A stretch of DNA of 41,759 bases from Planctomycetota bacterium (GTDB lineage: Bacteria; Planctomycetota; Phycisphaerae; WQYP01), in assembly GCA_021810145.1 (NCBI GenBank), contig JAJZJL010000025.1, forward strand, positions 1 to 41,759, given 5' to 3'. The number at the start of each line of letters is the position of its first letter. The first letter of the stretch is position 1. The translations under genes and the position numbers were made by a program. Below the pieces are notes generated by a model, which saw only the letters and a list, made by a program, of their open reading frames with translations, was not told where the DNA came from and ran no database searches. Shown in pieces: positions 37,411 to 41,759 of the stretch.

Positions 37411-39186
37411 TCATGACAGTTCCGCCGGTGTTTCAACACTGACTTCAATGGCTTCCACGTTAACGAGTTTTGCTCCCATTTTCTCCATTAACTGCCGGAC
37501 TGCGGGCATTTCCTGCACGCGCTTCATCAATTCCGGAGAAACACGGGGACTGGGGGTTGGAGCCGGGCGAACCGCCGTGGGTGCCACCGGGGAAATGGCC
37601 GCCGGAGCGGGTCGGGCACCAGCGATAATATCCAGATGGCAGGTTTTCCCGACCACACCGGCAAATGCTGATTCGAGCATACGGGTATAGCGTTCGCTGC
37701 TGACCATGGTATGCGTATGTCCGGGAACCTCCAGGCGTATGGCCCCGCTGCCGGATTCCGCAGAAAGAATACGGGCTTGTCCATTAAGCAAATTAACCAG
37801 CGAGGCCCCCTGATTTTCCAGCAGATACGCTTCCACCGCCGTCCAGATTGAATCCGTTGATTGTTTTTCATCCGCGGCGACAACGGTCGCCGCCGGCGTT
37901 GGCGCGATGGCGGGTTGAGGCGCAACGGTTCCAGCAACCACTGATGGCTCATTTCTCACAGCCGGGGGGCGGGCCGGGAGGAAGGTGTCGACCGCGTTTG
38001 AGGCGGGGGTCAGTGGATCATTTTTTTTTTGCGCGTCTGCGGCCGGCATGGGCAATTGACCGGACTCCAGCACTTGCCGGATAGAACTGAACTGCGCGGC
38101 CATGGCCAATCGCACCATCAGCGCATCAAACAGGGGCCGCTGCATGGTTGAACCGCGCAGTGATCGCAAGGTCTGATCGCACAATGCAATGTGATGAACC
38201 AGCACGGCCGGTTCAAACGCCGGGGCAAGTTTTTCCAGTCCACCGCGCCATTCGCCGGGGATATCTAAAATATCGGTTTTCGTTCCGCATACGCGCAGAA
38301 TCATTAAATTGCGAAGCAGATCGGTTAATTCACTTAATACCTGTTCGGCGGACATGCCATCCAGAAGCAACTGATCGGACAGCTTCAATACCGCCGCCGC
38401 ATCGCCTGCCGCCATGGCCACCGCCAAGTCAGTCATATTGGCCAGAGATGGCTTGCCAAGCAGTTCATCCAGAAGTTTTTCGGTAATTCGCCCCGCTCCC
38501 AGCGATAGCACACGATCCAGCAATGACAGGGCGTCCCGCATGGATCCCGCGGCTAAAATGGCTATTCGATGCAACGCGGATGTTTCCGCTTCGGTACTTT
38601 CCTGCTTACAAATATCAGCAAGGTGATCGGTGATGCGGGCGGCCGGAATATTCTTAAAATCGTAGCGCTGGCATCGGCTTAAAATGGTAGCGGGAACCTT
38701 ATGCACATCCGTGGTGGCAAAAATAAATTTGACATGCGGAGGCGGCTCTTCAAGGGTCTTCAAAAGCGCGTTAAAAGCGGCAATGGAGAGCATGTGAACT
38801 TCGTCAATGATGTAAATCTTAAATTTACTGTGGCTGGGGGTAATGCCGGCACTTTGACGCAGGTCACGAATCTGCTCCACGCCGTTGTTACTGGCGCCGT
38901 CGATTTCAATGACATCAATGTCCTCTCCTGCCGCGATCGCTTTACAGGTGGGGCATTCGCCGCAGGGCTGACCTCCGACCGCGTTGGGGCAATTAATTGC
39001 CTTGGCTAATATGCGTGCCGAGGATGTTTTCCCCACACCGCGCGTACCGGTGAAGAGAAACGCGTGAGCCAGTCGCCCGGTGGATACGGCATTTTTCAGC
39101 GTAGCAGCAATCGCCTCCTGACCAATGAGTTGGTCGAAGTTCTGCGAGCGATAACGCCGGGCCAAAACTGTATAACCTGCAGCCAT
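37411..39186 (-). CDS. dnaX: DNA polymerase III subunit gamma/tau
   Basis: Clamp-loader ATPase of 591 residues from the ATG at 39186 (GTG at 39192 is an alternative). The Walker A motif is GTRGVGKTSSARILAKAINC near 48-67, Cys4 zinc site CPNAVGGQPCGECPTC, the Walker B segment IIDEVHML and sensor ATTDVHKVPATILSRCQRY. Domain III ends near 370. From 385 follows an Ala/Pro-rich linker, then a C-terminal region (near 455-580) that would contact the polymerase. The linker starts in a run of ten A (38021-38030), discussed separately, which may cause production of a short gamma form. A TATAGT box is only 6 nt before the ATG. Confidence 0.96.
   Translation of the reverse strand: MAAGYTVLARRYRSQNFDQLIGQEAIAATLKNAVSTGRLAHAFLFTGTRGVGKTSSARILAKAINCPNAVGGQPCGECPTCKAIAAGEDIDVIEIDGASNNGVEQIRDLRQSAGITPSHSKFKIYIIDEVHMLSIAAFNALLKTLEEPPPHVKFIFATTDVHKVPATILSRCQRYDFKNIPAARITDHLADICKQESTEAETSALHRIAILAAGSMRDALSLLDRVLSLGAGRITEKLLDELLGKPSLANMTDLAVAMAAGDAAAVLKLSDQLLLDGMSAEQVLSELTDLLRNLMILRVCGTKTDILDIPGEWRGGLEKLAPAFEPAVLVHHIALCDQTLRSLRGSTMQRPLFDALMVRLAMAAQFSSIRQVLESGQLPMPAADAQKKNDPLTPASNAVDTFLPARPPAVRNEPSVVAGTVAPQPAIAPTPAATVVAADEKQSTDSIWTAVEAYLLENQGASLVNLLNGQARILSAESGSGAIRLEVPGHTHTMVSSERYTRMLESAFAGVVGKTCHLDIIAGARPAPAAISPVAPTAVRPAPTPSPRVSPELMKRVQEMPAVRQLMEKMGAKLVNVEAIEVSVETPAELS
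38021..38030 (-). promoter_or_regulatory. A10 slippery run in dnaX
   Basis: On the coding strand the reading is CAA AAA AAA AAT GAT CCA. One extra A gives CAA AAA AAA AAA TGA, an immediate stop (38018-38020). One A fewer gives CAA AAA AAA ATG ATC CAC TGA, a stop two codons past the ATG (38010-38012). Both would produce a protein of about 389-391 residues ending after the clamp-loader domains. Confidence 0.6.
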
Positions 39187-39192
39187 GCACAC

Positions 39193-39198
39193 ACTATA
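39193..39198 (-). promoter_or_regulatory. -10 box of dnaX, possible leaderless start
   Basis: TATAGT on the - strand ends 6 nt before the dnaX ATG at 39186, so the transcript would begin at the start codon. The -35 position holds TGGCCG (three of six). Confidence 0.4.
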
Positions 39199-39230
39199 GC
39201 AACGGCTTAATTTTCCGGCCAGCGACTAGC

Positions 39231-41033
39231 TTAAGCCAGGAACACTTTCAGCGCCACGGCATAATCCACCGTCGGACGATATTTCGGCAATTCCACACGC
39301 AATCCTGTGGCAGACTGCTTCCATTGGAGCTTTTCATCGGTGCCCAGCATTTGAACATGATGAATTTTCCCCGGCTTGGCGGCTGCCGCGGTGCCCAGCG
39401 ATTGGATGATAAATGCGTCGCTTGGCCAACCCAGTACCAACGCGTATACAACTGTGTTGGCCTTGTTTCGGGTGAAGCGAATGTCCTTTACCCCCATACT
39501 GAGAATGCTGTTACCCTGGAATGATCCGGCCTTGATGACATTTGGGCCTTCACCATATACTTTCCACGGGCGCGTGGCGTAAATGGCTTCGCCGTTAACC
39601 GCGAACCATTCGCTGAGCTTTTCAAGAATCAACTTTTCCTTGCGATCAATAGTCCCGTCGGGTTTACCGGGAATATTGAGAATAAATGTGCCGTTCTTGC
39701 TGACCGTATCGATCATCCAGTGAATGGCTTCCCGCGGATGCATGTAGCCGCCGTACTCGCCGGGATGGTTGAACAATGCACGCAGATAGTGCCAGCCCCC
39801 GATGCAGGTTTCGGATTGCCACGGATATTTCATAATTCCGCTGCTTAGTCCACGCTCAATATCCGCCACTACGCTTTTAAGTAACGGACCCGGAACATTT
39901 TTAATATTAATTACGCCTTCCATTTTTCCGCCGTGCGTCTGCAGATTGCGATTATAGAAGTAGGCACCAATATTCATGCCGGCCCAGCCCAGCGGGAACA
40001 GCGGGTTATCAAAATAGAGCAAATCAGGATTGTGCTGATCGACAAGATCGCGGGTGCGATCATAGAAATTCTTCACATAAGAAATATCCGGCAAAGCATT
40101 GTACGGATGCTTGGCATTATAGAGCTGCTGCGGGTCATAGCCTTCCCACCATTGGCCTTTGCCATCCGCCTTGGTCAAGACGCCATCATACGGAATGCCG
40201 GCATACGGCCCGGTCTTATCCGCGCCGTGCGATGGTTGGAACCACCACCAGTTACGGGCCTGATGGACCGTAACACCAAAACGCAAGCCATGTTGCCGCG
40301 CCGTCTTGGCCCAGGTGCCGATGACATCGCGATGCGGGCCGATGTTCTGAGCATTCCACTGATGATGTTTGGAATTCCAGGTGTCAAAGCCGTCATGATG
40401 ATTGGCTAATGAGAGAAAGAGCTTGGCCCCGGCCTTTTTGTACAGATCCATCAGATGTTCCGGCTCCCAATTCAGCAATGTCCATTGGGCGCAAAGGTCT
40501 TTGTACCCGAATTTGCACGGCGGTCCATAATGCTCCACCTGATATCGGTTTTGACCGGATCCCTGAATATACATATTACGCGCATACCAGTCCCCATCTT
40601 CCGGCACGCACTGCGGACTCCAGTGATTCCAGATGCCGAATTTGGCATCACGATACCACTCGGGACAGTCATACTCCAGAAGCGACTGCCATGTTGGTTC
40701 GTACGGCCCGTCGCCGGCAAGATTGGGAATTGGCGATTCCATCGGCACGCCATCATGCGAACCGCCGGGGACCGGCAGTGCCGGCGGATTACCCCACCCT
40801 GTGGGTCGCCAACCGGCATTGTGCAATTTTTCCTTCACAATGGCCTTGCCACGCAGAGCATAAAATGTCCGTTGACGCGCCGGCGTGGCACAAAATTCCG
40901 GAAAGGTCTCGGTGTAGCGATCAAAGCCATCGGCAATAAGTCCCGCGGCGTTCGCCGGTTTCCCCAATGCGGGAATTGTCGCCGCCGCTGCGGCACCTGC
41001 CATGAGTTTGCAAAATTCTCTGCGTTGCATCAT
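39231..41033 (-). CDS. GH29 alpha-L-fucosidase with twin-arginine signal
   Basis: Secreted enzyme cleaving alpha-L-fucose from glycans such as algal or mucin-like polymers. GAGGAG lies 6-9 nt before two adjacent ATGs (41033 and 41030), which I prefer to the ATG at 41102. The N-terminus MMQRREFCKLMAGAAAAATI is a Tat signal, ending near PANAAG. The GH29 (beta/alpha)8 domain is seen in DAKFGIWNHWSPQCVP, GAKLFLSLANHHDGFDTWNS, DLLYFDNPLFPLGW (likely with the catalytic nucleophile Asp) and GTFILNIPGKPDGTID. A C-terminal beta domain follows (near 480-600). Length 600 is normal. A palindrome lies 25 bp upstream. Physiological substrate unknown; other GH29 activities are possible. Confidence 0.88.
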   Translation of the reverse strand: MMQRREFCKLMAGAAAAATIPALGKPANAAGLIADGFDRYTETFPEFCATPARQRTFYALRGKAIVKEKLHNAGWRPTGWGNPPALPVPGGSHDGVPMESPIPNLAGDGPYEPTWQSLLEYDCPEWYRDAKFGIWNHWSPQCVPEDGDWYARNMYIQGSGQNRYQVEHYGPPCKFGYKDLCAQWTLLNWEPEHLMDLYKKAGAKLFLSLANHHDGFDTWNSKHHQWNAQNIGPHRDVIGTWAKTARQHGLRFGVTVHQARNWWWFQPSHGADKTGPYAGIPYDGVLTKADGKGQWWEGYDPQQLYNAKHPYNALPDISYVKNFYDRTRDLVDQHNPDLLYFDNPLFPLGWAGMNIGAYFYNRNLQTHGGKMEGVINIKNVPGPLLKSVVADIERGLSSGIMKYPWQSETCIGGWHYLRALFNHPGEYGGYMHPREAIHWMIDTVSKNGTFILNIPGKPDGTIDRKEKLILEKLSEWFAVNGEAIYATRPWKVYGEGPNVIKAGSFQGNSILSMGVKDIRFTRNKANTVVYALVLGWPSDAFIIQSLGTAAAAKPGKIHHVQMLGTDEKLQWKQSATGLRVELPKYRPTVDYAVALKVFLA

Positions 41034-41759
41034 TGGAAACTCCTCGTCGTAAACCGCTGGCATGCCAAGCCAACGATTCACATTCGCCACCCGCCCGGCC
41101 ACACTAACCGGTTGTCATCAGGCCGCCGCATTCGCGTAATCATCAACTCACCGTCGCGTTGTTGTCAATGAAGCACTCTGATTTTTTCGAACCTCGGTGC
41201 GGTAGCGGCAGATGCTGGGCCGAGTCATGGTCGGCAGCATAGGCTTTTTACGTGTGGGTATCAGGAGACGCCACTTGCTTATCAAGAATTGATCGCAAAT
41301 CAGGATCGACTACGGAGCGGGGGCATTTCTCCCGGCTTTTCCGCAATATGCCGGCAATATCGTGAGGTCGCAAGGCTTATTCCCATTGATCAGACTCTTG
41401 TAAGAAAAGCCTTTCGACCTTTTAGCGACGTAAGAGCGGGAATATTTGATTACCAGGAATTCCCTGTACAGGCCAAATACCAGGCGGCATTTTCGCCCGG
41501 TTCCTCGGGTACCGAGACCTCGTGCAGCAGTTACCAGCCTGCAAGCGCAGACATTTTCCATGACTTTGCCAAAATTTCAGGCATTCGGGCGGCGGATGAT
41601 TCCGCCTGGCATGCCACGGATGAAATTTTCCCGAGCCGGTTGCGTTGTAAGGGTTGCCGGGAGATATGATATGGAAGGGTATTGATGTGTCAATCAGTTG
41701 GTTGACGAATTTCCGTCGCTGCCAACGATATTGGCCCGTGAAGTGGCCTATGCCCCCTT
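41034..41759. other. unassigned right edge of window
   Basis: The first part is the fucosidase leader. From about 41103 on, no recognised gene. A + strand ORF at 41289-41669 (126 residues) has no family resemblance and no clear ribosome-binding site; I leave it uncalled. The last 60 bases might begin another gene. Confidence 0.4.
41058..41067. promoter_or_regulatory. perfect palindrome upstream of fucosidase gene
   Basis: TGGCATGCCA, a perfect 10-bp palindrome, is 24 bp from the preferred fucosidase start. The position would suit an operator for a repressor, but no second copy is seen and it may be chance. Confidence 0.25.

Noticed and set aside
41289-41669. A 126-residue + strand ORF near the right edge.
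   Set aside because: No recognisable family, no ribosome-binding site, no coding-like conservation that I can judge; left unassigned.

Overview
The window looks like a chromosomal segment of a planctomycete, probably of the Phycisphaerae type. The main clues are three pseudopilin-like proteins with a prepilin N-terminus (two of them with a clear H-X9-DG tail), carbohydrate-active enzymes (a GH29 alpha-L-fucosidase with a twin-arginine signal and a GH35-like C-terminal region), and a Gram-negative envelope gene set (KDO, Lpt-like, Lol, MurD). Base composition is moderately GC-rich and even. I see no transposase, integrase, phage gene or CRISPR array. Taxonomy is inference; the gene families are read directly from the translations.

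Layout, left to right. 1-3090: the tail of a GH35-like protein, then thiL-tsaE with overlapping start and stop. 3415-7601: an aconitase-family (LeuC-type) gene on + that meets, stop codon against stop codon, two tandem pseudopilin paralogues on -. 8129-12805: a polytopic membrane protein, a RidA-like deaminase, katG and thioredoxin, the last two with recognisable promoters. 13022-14117: small, poorly recognised - strand ORFs, one apparently broken by a 1-nt shift in a homopolymer. 14162-17285: ubiD-gltX on -. 17413-18818: a further pseudopilin with a small membrane protein. 18949-19419: the RNase P RNA with a -10 box and a terminator. 19552-25890: a DegT aminotransferase (-), then kdsD-kdsC and a giant LptC/LptA-like protein (+). 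26145-33725: a six-gene - strand run, in transcription order lysS-lolE-lolD-tatC-pyrF-murD. 33873-33955: tRNA-Leu(CAG). 34087-39186: a - strand run dnaX-ybaB-recR followed by two small glycosyltransferases and a short-chain dehydrogenase. 39231-41033: the fucosidase (-). The right edge holds nothing I can assign.

The genes fit together as mostly housekeeping and envelope biology. kdsD and kdsC make KDO, the LptC/LptA-like protein would help carry lipopolysaccharide, LolDE would release lipoproteins, MurD makes peptidoglycan precursor, and TatC exports folded proteins such as the fucosidase. KatG and thioredoxin cover peroxide and thiol redox.

The strongest unusual signal is an A10 run in dnaX, between the ATPase/collar part and the C-terminal part. 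Slippage in either direction puts a stop codon within zero to three codons, which predicts a short gamma-like product beside full-length tau. Other points are a beta-rich domain inserted in the two tandem pseudopilins, an 81-bp identical block shared between them, -10 boxes placed only 6-7 nt before the ATG of thiL and dnaX (leaderless transcripts), a TatC with a loop of about 90 residues, and an inverted repeat abutting a perfect -35 box before trxA.
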